Shown here: positions 35,408 to 44,163 of the stretch, piece by piece
Numbering within the stretch: position 1 is the stretch's first letter
How the letters are laid out: the number at the start of each line of letters is the position of its first letter
Assembly: GCA_041600415.1 (NCBI GenBank)
Contig: JBFIKF010000002.1
Location: forward strand, 1-64,000
Direction: 5' to 3'
Length of the DNA stretch: 64,000 bases
DNA from: JBFJKD01 sp041600415
GTDB lineage: Bacteria; Pseudomonadota; Gammaproteobacteria; Pseudomonadales; Porticoccaceae
The notes under the pieces: generated by a model
What the model saw: the letters and a program-made list of their open reading frames with translations, nothing else
What the model was told of the DNA's origin: nothing
Databases searched by the model: none
Position numbers and translations under genes: made by a program

Positions 35408-35911
35408 ATGAGCGCAACAACTACCATTGGCGATATCACTCCGGATTTATGTGATCGCCATCCGGAGCTGATCAGCGTGCTGGAACCAATGCTATCCAAT
35501 TTTGGTGGGCGCGAGGGGTTTGGCGGGGAAATCGTGACGGTGAAGTGTTTTGAGGATAACTCCCTCGTCAAGGAAACACTGGGTACCCCAGGTCAGGGCA
35601 AGGTACTGGTGGTGGATGGCGGGGGATCTCTACGCAGAGCGTTACTGGGAGATATGATTGCTGAAAGCGCGGCTAAAAACCTGTGGGAAGGCGTCATTAT
35701 CTACGGCTGTATTCGCGATGTCAGTGCGATCTCGCAAATCGATTTAGGTGTGCAGGCGCTGGCTGCAATCCCGCTAAAAACAGAGAAACGGGGCCTCGGT
35801 GATTTCAACATCCCCGTGACATTTGGTGGCGTGACCTTCAGGCCCGGAGAGCACGTGTATGCAGATAGTAATGGCGTGGTGGTGTCCGTGAAGGCGCTAC
35901 CAAAAAATTGA
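35408..35911 (+). CDS. rraA: RraA, regulator of RNase E activity
   Basis: A 167-residue trimeric protein that binds RNase E and inhibits it in E. coli. The sequence has GQGKVLVVDGGGSLRRALLG and the conserved GCIRDVSAI. The same fold includes 4-hydroxy-4-methyl-2-oxoglutarate/oxaloacetate aldolases, and such activity has been noted for some members. The ATG at 35408 follows GGAG at eight bases; an upstream extension to 35363 is rejected. The target rne is in the same window. Confidence 0.92.
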   Translation: MSATTTIGDITPDLCDRHPELISVLEPMLSNFGGREGFGGEIVTVKCFEDNSLVKETLGTPGQGKVLVVDGGGSLRRALLGDMIAESAAKNLWEGVIIYGCIRDVSAISQIDLGVQALAAIPLKTEKRGLGDFNIPVTFGGVTFRPGEHVYADSNGVVVSVKALPKN

Positions 35912-35926
35912 GCTGGTGTCCTCTGA

Positions 35927-36724
35927 CTAGGCGGAATTAAAGTACGTTAACAACGCCTGCGCAACAGTGTCTGGCTGGTCGATATCTGCGAGGTGTCCGG
36001 CGTTGTCGATTAGCAGGGTTTGCGTGGCGCCCTTAATACCGTTGGCAAAAGCCTGGGCATAAGGAGGAGGAATGATCTTGTCTTCTTTGCCCCAGATTAA
36101 GAGTGTGTCATGTGTGACGCGGTGCAGTCGTTTTCCCAGGCCGCGATCGCCAAACGGCCATAGATAACGCGCCGCCGCTTCCATGCCGCGATAACGTAGA
36201 ATTTCCCATTCTTCCTTATCATTTTCATCCTCCGGGGGCGCAAACGCTTCGTCAAACGCGTGCTCTCGATGACACAATAATTTTTTCTGCTGGGAAAAAG
36301 TTTGCGCAAAAAAATCCGGTAAGGGATGGGTTTCGTGGTACAGCCCGAAGGGTGCGATAAGCGCCAGCCGTCCAACACTACGGGGCGAGTGCGCGGCAAC
36401 GTCTGCCAGCAGGCTGCCGCCGAGACAGGCACCAATCATATCCGCGCCGGTCAGACCAGATTGCTCCAGTAAATCAAGGGTCGCACAAATCCAGTCCGAA
36501 TTATCGTCGAGCAACAGGTGTCCCGGTTCCGCGCCGGGGAAGCCCGGTAGAGATGGCACCACTACGCGATAGTGTTGTGCGAGGCGATCGAACAGCGGTA
36601 ACCACTTCGGCCGTCCACCGATGCCCGCCAGGAAACCCAGTGGCTTGCCGGAACCTTTTTCCCACACCCGATGCCGGGCGCCATTGACGGTGACAAAGGA
36701 GGTTTTTAAGGTGGCATTATTCAT
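35927..36724 (-). CDS. Alpha/beta hydrolase with a Cys in the nucleophile elbow
   Basis: A 265-residue alpha/beta hydrolase. Early strand and oxyanion region FLAGIGGRP, elbow MIGACLGGS (C100), acid in LLIWGKEDKIIPP and His in NAGHLADID. The elbow carries Cys (TGT codon) where these enzymes normally have Ser; a Cys-His-Asp triad is known from dienelactone hydrolase. A cap region lies between about 120 and 190. The ATG at 36724 overlaps the stop of the LLM gene upstream by 8 bases, so the pair is an operon; an extension to 36832 is rejected. The substrate is unknown. Confidence 0.82.
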   Translation of the reverse strand: MNNATLKTSFVTVNGARHRVWEKGSGKPLGFLAGIGGRPKWLPLFDRLAQHYRVVVPSLPGFPGAEPGHLLLDDNSDWICATLDLLEQSGLTGADMIGACLGGSLLADVAAHSPRSVGRLALIAPFGLYHETHPLPDFFAQTFSQQKKLLCHREHAFDEAFAPPEDENDKEEWEILRYRGMEAAARYLWPFGDRGLGKRLHRVTHDTLLIWGKEDKIIPPPYAQAFANGIKGATQTLLIDNAGHLADIDQPDTVAQALLTYFNSA

Positions 36725-37997
36725 GGGAATTCCCCGCGGCTCTGTCAGCCATCGGCATGGGTTTGGGCCACCAGTGATGTTCCCATTCATTTTCAAAAAT
36801 ATGTTCGATTTGTGGACGTACGTATTTGGCAAACATGTCGGTGTTGTAGGTTGCCAGATCCCGTTGCATATTGCCGTACTGGAGCAAAACCATCAGGTTG
36901 CCGAAATGCAAATCCTTGATGGCGGTGGTTAGTTTCTCCGCCACCTGGTCGGGGGAGCCGATCACCACAAATCCTTTTTCAACCATTTCTTCGAAGCTTG
37001 GCGGGCCGCCGCCACTTTCAACTTTTGCAGCTCCGGCACCAGCGGCGTCGGCACCAGCAGTTTGTCCGGCCAGTTTGGCGACCTGGGATTGGGCGCGGGC
37101 GCGCAGGGTAGCTTCGGTCATATAACCGGGCGGGGCAACGTATTTGGGGGACACTTTCAGAGAGCGGTTGTAGAAATACTCCGCCGGTTCGCGATACAGA
37201 TCGAGAGCTTCCTGTTCGGTTTCGGCGACGCCCACAAATTGTAAAAAGGCAGCGCGGTACGGGTTGGGCTCTTTGCCAAGATTTTTCATTTCCCGCCAGA
37301 ACCCTTGCATCGTAGCTTGTCCAGCCAGGTAACCGTAGTAGGACAGGTAGGCGTAGACGTAATCCACATCGGCGCACCAGCGCCAGGTTTCCACCGCGCC
37401 GCCACCGGGAATCCATACCGGTGGATGGGGTTGCTGGATTGGTCTCGGCCAGGGATTGACGTAACGCTGTTGATTAAAACGACCATGAAAAGCAAAGGGA
37501 TCAGTTTCGGTCCAGCAGCGCATAATTAAATCGTGGGCTTCGTGGTAGCGTTGTCGCAACTGACTTGGGTTTTGCCCATAGGCATAGCAGGTGTCCATGG
37601 GCGTTCCGACTGGAAAGCCCGCTATCAAACGGCCCCCGGACAGACAATCGAGCATCGCAAATTCTTCCGCGACCCGCGTCGGTGGGTTATACAGGGCCAG
37701 AGAATTACCCATTACACATATCGCGGCATCCGTGGTGGAGCGCGCCAGGGTAGATGCCAATAAATTAGGCGAGGGCATCATGCCATAGGCATTGGAGTGG
37801 TGCTCATTAACACAGATGGCGTCAAATCCGACCGCATCCGCGTGTTCCAGTTCGCTGATAAATTCGTGGTACATATGGTGGGCTTTGCGTGGATCGAATA
37901 ATTTCGAGTTTACATCCACCCACACCGATTCATGTTTTTCGGCAAAATCCTCTGGCAGGTCCATATAGGGCATGAGATGGAAATACATTAATTTCAT
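36717..37997 (-). CDS. LLM class flavin-dependent oxidoreductase (bacterial luciferase-like)
   Basis: A 426-residue luciferase-like monooxygenase. The N-terminal MYFHLMPYMDLP and AICVNEHHSNAYG, the middle LSGGRLIAGFPVGTP and PPVWIPGGGAVETW fit group A flavin monooxygenases that take reduced FMN from a partner reductase. An Ala/Gly-rich linker at about 316-335 is unusual. The stop overlaps the start of an alpha/beta hydrolase gene. A Baeyer-Villiger-like or oxidative step whose ester product is cut by the hydrolase is a reasonable inference, not shown. Confidence 0.83.
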   Translation of the reverse strand: MKLMYFHLMPYMDLPEDFAEKHESVWVDVNSKLFDPRKAHHMYHEFISELEHADAVGFDAICVNEHHSNAYGMMPSPNLLASTLARSTTDAAICVMGNSLALYNPPTRVAEEFAMLDCLSGGRLIAGFPVGTPMDTCYAYGQNPSQLRQRYHEAHDLIMRCWTETDPFAFHGRFNQQRYVNPWPRPIQQPHPPVWIPGGGAVETWRWCADVDYVYAYLSYYGYLAGQATMQGFWREMKNLGKEPNPYRAAFLQFVGVAETEQEALDLYREPAEYFYNRSLKVSPKYVAPPGYMTEATLRARAQSQVAKLAGQTAGADAAGAGAAKVESGGGPPSFEEMVEKGFVVIGSPDQVAEKLTTAIKDLHFGNLMVLLQYGNMQRDLATYNTDMFAKYVRPQIEHIFENEWEHHWWPKPMPMADRAAGNSHE

Positions 37998-38112
37998 TAT
38001 GTTCCCCGCTGGTTACTGCCTGTTCTGATCGGCTGGATGCACAACAATAATTTTCTATTGAGTGTCTTGATAATAGCGAAACCTTGCATACATCGCAACG
38101 AAAGTCACAAGC

Positions 38113-38137
38113 AAAAAAAAAGCCGCCCGGAGGCGGC
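38113..38137 (-). terminator. Rho-independent terminator after aceA
   Basis: On the minus strand GCCGCC, loop TCCG, GGCGGC is followed by nine Ts. It lies about 25 bases beyond the aceA stop. Confidence 0.92.
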
Positions 38138-38161
38138 CTTATATAACGGATAATCAGTTAA

Positions 38162-39481
38162 TCAAAATTGCTCTTCTTCGGTGGAACCCGTCAGTGCAGT
38201 TACCGAAGACTTGCCACCCTGAATCACGGTGGTCATATCGTCGAAGTAACCGGTGCCTACTTCCTGCTGGTGGGAAACGAACGTGTAACCGCGGCTGGCT
38301 GCGGCGAATTCCGGCTCCTGCACTTTCTCAACATAATGTTTCATGCCTTCCCCACGGGCATAGCTGTGGGCCAGATCGTACATGTTGTACCACATGTTGT
38401 GAATGCCAGCTAACGTAATGAACTGATATTTGTAACCCATGTTACTCAGTTCCCGCTGAAATTTAGCGATGGTGGCGTCGTCGAGGTTTTTCTTCCAGTT
38501 GAAAGAGGGCGAGCAGTTGTAAGCCAACAATTGATCCGGAAATTTGGCATGAATGGCATCGGCAAAACGTTGCGCTTCTTCCAGGCTCGGCGTTGCGGTT
38601 TCACACCAGAGTAAATCCGCATAGGGGGCGTAGGACAGTGCGCGGTCGATAGCTTGATCGAGCCCCGCCCTGACACGATAAAACCCCTCCGGCGTACGTT
38701 CGCCGGTCACGAACGGCTTGTCCCGGTCGTCGCAATCGGAGGTCAGCAGGTCCGCCGCATTGGCGTCAGTGCGCGCCAGTACAATGGTCGGGACGTCGGC
38801 AACATCCGCTGCAAGACGCGCGGCTATTAATTTCTGAATACCTTCCTGCGTGGGCACCAGTACTTTGCCGCCCATATGGCCGCATTTTTTTACCGATGCC
38901 AACTGGTCTTCGAAGTGAACGCCAGCGGCACCTGCTTCGATCATGCTCTTCATCAATTCGTATGCATTGAGCACACCGCCAAAACCCGCCTCGGCATCGG
39001 CTACGATGGGCACAAAATAGTCCACATAACCCTGGTCTCCCGGTTTAAGATTCTTGCCCCACTGGATCTGGTCTGCCCGGGAAAAAGTATTGTTAATCCG
39101 CTGCACGACGGCCGGTACTGAATTAGCCGGGTACAGGGATTGATCGGGGTACATGGCCATTCCCGCATTGTTATCCGCAGCGACCTGCCAGCCGGACAAA
39201 TAAATGGCTTCAATACCTGCTTTCACCTGTTGCAACGCCTGCCCCCCGGTCAGGGCACCAAGACAGTTGGCGTAACCCTTACGGGCCGAACCGTTGACCA
39301 ACGACCACAGTTGCTCAGCGCCGCGGCGAGCAATGGTGTTTTCCTTCTTGATGGAGCCGCGCAGGCGCACTACATCCGCAGCGCTATAGGTTCGGGTGAC
39401 GCCTTTCCAGCGCGGGTTTTCGGCCCAGTCTTTTTCAATGCGCGCGATTTCAGCGTTGCGATCATAGTTGCCAGCAGTCAT
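38162..39481 (-). CDS. aceA: Isocitrate lyase
   Basis: Splits isocitrate into glyoxylate and succinate, the first step of the glyoxylate shunt. 439 residues, the short E. coli-like form rather than the ~530-residue Pseudomonas form. The catalytic signature KKCGHMGGKVL is intact, along with FEDQLASVKKC, ARTDANAADLL and YNCSPSFNW. It is divergent from a LysR-type gene, and glcB follows that gene, so the two shunt enzymes flank a probable regulator. Confidence 0.96.
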   Translation of the reverse strand: MTAGNYDRNAEIARIEKDWAENPRWKGVTRTYSAADVVRLRGSIKKENTIARRGAEQLWSLVNGSARKGYANCLGALTGGQALQQVKAGIEAIYLSGWQVAADNNAGMAMYPDQSLYPANSVPAVVQRINNTFSRADQIQWGKNLKPGDQGYVDYFVPIVADAEAGFGGVLNAYELMKSMIEAGAAGVHFEDQLASVKKCGHMGGKVLVPTQEGIQKLIAARLAADVADVPTIVLARTDANAADLLTSDCDDRDKPFVTGERTPEGFYRVRAGLDQAIDRALSYAPYADLLWCETATPSLEEAQRFADAIHAKFPDQLLAYNCSPSFNWKKNLDDATIAKFQRELSNMGYKYQFITLAGIHNMWYNMYDLAHSYARGEGMKHYVEKVQEPEFAAASRGYTFVSHQQEVGTGYFDDMTTVIQGGKSSVTALTGSTEEEQF

Positions 39482-39631
39482 CTCGAAATATCCTTTGTAG
39501 TCACCACGGACTATATAGTTGCGAAGGGGTTTTCCCGCTAACTCCTCCTCGACAGGCTCTGAGGAAATTAGGGTTGGCAGATTTTAAGGAGTGTGGGATG
39601 ATTTAGCTAATTTATCGTTATTATTTTCGCT

Positions 39632-39652
39632 ATTCGTCATATGAATATATGA
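39632..39652. promoter_or_regulatory. Possible LysR operator between aceA and the LysR gene
   Basis: ATTC-N7-GAAT at 39632-39646 is a dyad with the T-N11-A form typical of LysR binding sites. Overlapping it, TCATAT-GAAT-ATATGA (39637-39652) is a perfect 6-bp inverted repeat. Both lie ~10-30 bases before the LysR gene start. Binding is inferred from shape and place only. Confidence 0.4.
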
Positions 39653-39661
39653 GTACTGGTT

Positions 39662-40597
39662 ATGAATATTCACCGCGTCGACCTTAATTTGTTGGTGTAC
39701 CTGGATGTCCTGCTGCGAGAACGAAACGTCACCCGGGCCGCAGCACACCTGGGTATCAGCCAACCCGCGCTAAGCAATAGTTTGCGCCGTTTGCGTACCC
39801 TGTTTGACGATCCGTTGTTGGTGCGTACCAGTGAAGGGATGACCCCCACCGAGCGGGCACTGCAATTACAGCCGGTGATCCGTACGATTCTCGCCGCCGT
39901 CGAGCAGGCCCTGGAAACCCGCAAAGAATTTGATGCCGCTGCAGCCAGCCGCGTGTTTCGTATTATGGCCAGCGATTATGCGGAGTCCACCTTGATCCCG
40001 GCATTGCTGAGACGCCTGCGCAAGGAAGCACCCGGCCTCACCCTCGATATTTTAACGCCCAGCGATGTAACGTTTCTGGATGTGGAGCAGGGCAAGGTGG
40101 ATATGGTGATCAATCGCTTCGACAGTATGCCCCAGTCCTTTCACCAGACCACCGTCTGGCGGGACACCTATGCGTGCTTACTGAGTAAAAACAACCCGAT
40201 ACGGAGTAACTTTGATCTGTCGACTTACCTACAAGGTCGCCACGTGTGGGTGAGCAAAACCGGCATGGGAGCCGGGGTGGGGATGAATCCACAGGATTCA
40301 CAACGCCTTGGCTGGGTTGACGAAGCCCTGCGAAAGCAAGGTAAAAAACGTGAAATCACTGTATTTACCCGACATTATCAGGCCGCAGCTCTGCTTGCCG
40401 AGCAGCGGGATTTAATTGTTACGGTGCCCAGTAAACTCGCGGAACTGCAACGTCGTAACCCAAGGGTAGTGATTAAAACTCCACCTTTCGAAATTCCTCC
40501 ATTTGAGCTCAAGATGGCCTGGAGTCCTTTGCTGCAACACAATCCGGCCCATCAATGGCTGCGGCGCCTTATTGTCGAAGTGGCGGCCGGGGTGTAA
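39662..40597 (+). CDS. LysR-type transcriptional regulator, probable glyoxylate-shunt regulator
   Basis: A 311-residue LysR protein. Helix-turn-helix at the N-terminus (ERNVTRAAAHLGISQPALSN), DDPLLVRTSEGMTPTERA next, then a periplasmic-binding-like effector domain. Its place between divergent aceA and downstream glcB suggests that it controls both. E. coli uses IclR for this, so a LysR regulator would be a different solution. The effector is unknown. Confidence 0.88.
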   Translation: MNIHRVDLNLLVYLDVLLRERNVTRAAAHLGISQPALSNSLRRLRTLFDDPLLVRTSEGMTPTERALQLQPVIRTILAAVEQALETRKEFDAAAASRVFRIMASDYAESTLIPALLRRLRKEAPGLTLDILTPSDVTFLDVEQGKVDMVINRFDSMPQSFHQTTVWRDTYACLLSKNNPIRSNFDLSTYLQGRHVWVSKTGMGAGVGMNPQDSQRLGWVDEALRKQGKKREITVFTRHYQAAALLAEQRDLIVTVPSKLAELQRRNPRVVIKTPPFEIPPFELKMAWSPLLQHNPAHQWLRRLIVEVAAGV

Positions 40598-40825
40598 CCC
40601 CCACTATTTGCTTCATGTATAGCGAGGATAAGGATCATAAATTAGGCAAAGGTGGGCGTAGTCTCTAAAATGGCCCACCTGGGTTGGTTAAATCACCACT
40701 TGTGTCAGCCGCTATCGGCAGTGTGCGCTATCGAAAAAAGTAAACGTTCAATGGTAGCGTTACACGAAACTTTGCGCGCAGTGAATCATTATATTTTTTG
40801 TATTTTTAAAGGGTGGAAGCAAGAT

Positions 40826-43009
40826 ATGAGTCAGCGCATTCAGGCGAGCGGATTACACATAACCGAAGAATTGTATCGATTAATTAATGACGATGTATTG
40901 CCGGGTACTGATGTCTCCGTGGAACATTTCTGGGCTTCTCTGGCAGCTATTATTAACGAATTTGCGCCGCGTAATCGCGAATTACTGGCGATACGCGCAA
41001 CCCTGCAAGCAAAAATAGATGCCTGGCATCGAGCTCGAGGTGTGGTTTCTTTCGATGTCGACGCTTACAAAACCTTCCTGACTGAAATCGGTTATTTGCT
41101 GCCTGAAGGTGAAAATTTTCAGATCACTACCACGGGTGTTGATGCCGAAATAGCAAGTCTGGCGGGGCCGCAACTGGTGGTTCCGGTGACCAACGCCCGC
41201 TACGCGCTGAATGCGGCCAATGCACGTTGGGGCAGCCTCTACGACGCGCTCTATGGCACCGATATCATTGCCGAGGATAATGGCGCGATTCGTGGCGAGG
41301 ACTACAACCCGTTGCGCGGTGCGCGCGTGATTGAATTTGCGCGCGATTTTCTCGACCAGGCGGTACCGCTTGCTGCGGGGAGTCACCGCGACGCACAGCA
41401 ATATCGCGTGACAGATACACAATTACAGGTGGTCTTGCGTGGTGGCGCAACAACGGGGTTGCAGGCGCCGCAAAAATTTATCGGTTATAACGGATCGCAA
41501 GAAACGCCCCACGCCCTGTTATTAAAAAATAATGGACTGCATATTGAAGTTCAGATCGACCGGGATCATCCCATAGGGCGAGACGACCCGGCCGGGGTGA
41601 AAGATTTGTTAATCGAGTCGGCGCTCACCACCATTCAGGATTGTGAAGATTCAGTGGCCGCCGTCGATGCCATCGACAAGGTGTTGGTGTATCGCAACTG
41701 GCTGGGGTTAATGCAGGGCGATCTAAAGGAAACCGTGATCAAGGACGGCCGAGAATTTGTACGTAAACTGGCGGATGATCGTATCTATCACGACCCTGCT
41801 GGCGGCTCGCTTACGCTGTCAGGCCGCAGCCTTATGCTGGTGCGCAACGTGGGTTTGCTGACGAATACCGACGCGGTGCTCGACAAAAATGGTGCCGAGA
41901 TTCCGGAAGGAATTCTCGATGCCATGGTGACCAGCCTGATCGCCAAACACGATTTGCTGGATACAAAAACCCTCAAAAATAGTCGCGCAGGCAGCATTTA
42001 TATTGTCAAACCAAAAATGCATGGCCCCGACGAAGTGGCCTTTACGGTGGCGTTATTCGCGCGGGTCGAGCAGGCTCTTGGGCTGGCAACGAACACGTTG
42101 AAAATAGGCGTGATGGACGAGGAGCGTCGCACCACAGTAAACCTGAAAGCCTGCATTCGCGCGGCGCGGGATCGTTTAATTTTTATCAACACTGGATTTT
42201 TAGATCGCACCGGTGATGAAATTCATACGTCGATGGAAGCTGGCCCAGTGGTACGCAAGGAACAGATGAAGGACCAGCCCTGGATAAAATCCTACGAGGA
42301 CTGGAACGTAGATGTGGGACTTGCCGCTGGCTTGCGGGGGCGCGCGCAAATCGGTAAGGGAATGTGGGCTATGCCGGATTTGATGGCGGCCATGTACCGG
42401 GCCAAGGTGGCGCATCCCCAGGCGGGTGCGAGTTGCGCCTGGGTACCATCCCCCACTGCAGCGACGTTACATGCCCTGCATTATCACCAGGTGGATGTGG
42501 CTGCCCGGCAACAGGAAATTACGGCCGAGCTACCCCGCGCGCAGCTCGACGATATCCTCCAATTACCACTTTATCTCGATCGATCAAGCTTGACGGCGGA
42601 GGACATTCAGGCGGAACTGGATAACAATGTACAGGGTATTTTAGGGTACGTGGTGCGCTGGGTGGATCAGGGCATAGGTTGCTCCAAGGTGCTCGATATC
42701 AATAATATTGGCCTGATGGAAGATCGCGCGACCCTGCGGATCTCCAGTCAGCACATTGCGAACTGGTTGCGCCACGGTCTGTGTTCGACGGATCAGGTTA
42801 TGCAGACGCTGCGGCGCATGGCTACGGTGGTTGATGAGCAAAATGTCGGGGACAGCGCGTATCGTCCGATGGCGAGGGACCTGGAGAATAATATTGCGTT
42901 TAACGCGGCTTGCGAGCTTATTTTTAAAGGTTGCGAACAGCCATCCGGCTACACCGAACCGGTTCTGCATGCGAGCCGCCGTGCTGCCAAGGCACGCTTC
43001 GCTGGTTGA
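40826..43009 (+). CDS. glcB: Malate synthase G
   Basis: Condenses glyoxylate with acetyl-CoA to give malate. About 727 residues, the usual length for isoform G. Recognisable parts: VPVTNARYALNAANARWGSL, DCEDSVAAVDA, KPKMHGPDEVAFT, GVMDEERRTTVNLKA (catalytic region), GDEIHTSMEAG and the acyl-CoA region with SCAWVPSPTAATLHALHYH. The ATG at 40826 matches the family start MSQRIQ...; an upstream in-frame extension to 40652 is rejected. The 228 bp after the LysR gene holds no other gene. Confidence 0.95.
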   Translation: MSQRIQASGLHITEELYRLINDDVLPGTDVSVEHFWASLAAIINEFAPRNRELLAIRATLQAKIDAWHRARGVVSFDVDAYKTFLTEIGYLLPEGENFQITTTGVDAEIASLAGPQLVVPVTNARYALNAANARWGSLYDALYGTDIIAEDNGAIRGEDYNPLRGARVIEFARDFLDQAVPLAAGSHRDAQQYRVTDTQLQVVLRGGATTGLQAPQKFIGYNGSQETPHALLLKNNGLHIEVQIDRDHPIGRDDPAGVKDLLIESALTTIQDCEDSVAAVDAIDKVLVYRNWLGLMQGDLKETVIKDGREFVRKLADDRIYHDPAGGSLTLSGRSLMLVRNVGLLTNTDAVLDKNGAEIPEGILDAMVTSLIAKHDLLDTKTLKNSRAGSIYIVKPKMHGPDEVAFTVALFARVEQALGLATNTLKIGVMDEERRTTVNLKACIRAARDRLIFINTGFLDRTGDEIHTSMEAGPVVRKEQMKDQPWIKSYEDWNVDVGLAAGLRGRAQIGKGMWAMPDLMAAMYRAKVAHPQAGASCAWVPSPTAATLHALHYHQVDVAARQQEITAELPRAQLDDILQLPLYLDRSSLTAEDIQAELDNNVQGILGYVVRWVDQGIGCSKVLDINNIGLMEDRATLRISSQHIANWLRHGLCSTDQVMQTLRRMATVVDEQNVGDSAYRPMARDLENNIAFNAACELIFKGCEQPSGYTEPVLHASRRAAKARFAG

Positions 43010-43024
43010 TACTGCGCGATCATA

Positions 43025-43056
43025 ACCTGGAGACGCATGGACCTAGAGACGCATGT
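43025..43056. repeat. 16-bp tandem repeat at the end of the GNAT-fusion gene
   Basis: ACCTGGAGACGCATGG is directly followed by ACCTAGAGACGCATGT (14 of 16 identical). The second copy contains the stop of the minus-strand GNAT gene. It is probably a small slippage duplication between the convergent glcB and GNAT genes. Confidence 0.7.
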
Positions 43057-44011
43057 CGCGAAATTCTGGGTCGGGCGAGCCGTTCTCCCATAGATTGTCA
43101 AAGTCGCGCGCCAGTTCCGCGGCAATCCGCGGTGCGTACAGTTGCGCGTAACCGATATAGCGATCCACGCTTTGATTGTAGAGTAAGGCTTCTCTGTCGA
43201 CGATCATAAAGTCGCTGTGCAGGGTATGGGTGCGTGGATTGTGGGCACGAATTTCCACGCGGCTGGGCAGGCGTGCGTAGAACGCGAGCAAGCGGTGGCT
43301 GTGCTGAACTAGCCACTGCACATCTCGCACCAGCAGATAAATCTTCGCATTGGCGTGGGCCGTTGCGAAGTCGAATAAACACTCAGAGAATTCGGCGTTG
43401 TCGTATACGGCTGGGTCGAGTCGTGCACTGAAGATACGAATTTCCCGTTGTGCTCTACCTGCCAGCAGCAATGCGTGCTCGCGAAATCCGTCCGCGCTGT
43501 CCAGGCGTATACGTACCCGCGCCGATGGATCGATATCCACAGGTTCGAGGGAAGGGCGGGCAGCTCTAAAGCGCTGTAAGTCCAGGCGCATGGGCAGGTG
43601 GGCTATGCCGGCTTCCTCGAGTTGGGCCCCGCACACCTCGAAACCCACACCTGCGTAGAATGGCACCGCGTGGAGTTGGGCATTTAACTGCAGATGATCG
43701 AGGTCGGTGTCGGCCGCTAACTTCAATATGCGACGCAAAAGTGCGGACCCAACGCCTTTGTCGCGATAAGGCTTCAGTACGGCCATACGACCAATTTGAA
43801 GGCCCACCAGGCGTGCCACCCCAACCGGTTGACCGGTTTCGTTATAGGCGATCCAGTGCAGCGCTGCGGGGTCTTGCTCATCCACCGCCAGATCCTGAGG
43901 AACACCCTGTTCGTCCACGAAGACGGTCTGGCGAATAACGCGGATCACAGCCTGCGACGCTTGCCAGTCTGCCTGTTCCACGTCGATGGCAAAAAAATCT
44001 ATGTTCTCCAT
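43043..44011 (-). CDS. GNAT acetyltransferase fused to a PLD-like domain
   Basis: 322 residues in two parts. Residues ~1-150 form a GNAT N-acetyltransferase of the ElaA/YjcF-like kind, with RQTVFVDEQGVP and the acetyl-CoA loop YRDKGVGSALLRR. Residues ~170-322 resemble a phospholipase-D-like half: REIRIFSARLDP at the start, and at 265-272 HSDFMIVD. There the HKD pattern HxKxxxxD has Asp instead of Lys, so PLD catalysis is unlikely. The same two-domain form occurs in Pseudomonas-like bacteria (recall). The substrate is unknown. Confidence 0.78.
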   Translation of the reverse strand: MENIDFFAIDVEQADWQASQAVIRVIRQTVFVDEQGVPQDLAVDEQDPAALHWIAYNETGQPVGVARLVGLQIGRMAVLKPYRDKGVGSALLRRILKLAADTDLDHLQLNAQLHAVPFYAGVGFEVCGAQLEEAGIAHLPMRLDLQRFRAARPSLEPVDIDPSARVRIRLDSADGFREHALLLAGRAQREIRIFSARLDPAVYDNAEFSECLFDFATAHANAKIYLLVRDVQWLVQHSHRLLAFYARLPSRVEIRAHNPRTHTLHSDFMIVDREALLYNQSVDRYIGYAQLYAPRIAAELARDFDNLWENGSPDPEFRDMRL

Positions 44012-44163
44012 GATAGCGTTCCGTGGCTGTTGGGTTTTAATAATACGGTATTGGGAAAACCCTAGTTTGGGTATAGAGGAATTAGTTATAGCATGTTTTA
44101 CTAGAAGCTCAATACCCGACCGGATACTGCGGTAGGTGGGTAAATCTGTTACCGGAGTTTGCT

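Noticed and set aside
40652..40825. N-terminal extension of glcB
   Set aside because: 58 extra residues unlike malate synthase G; the start at 40826 matches family length.
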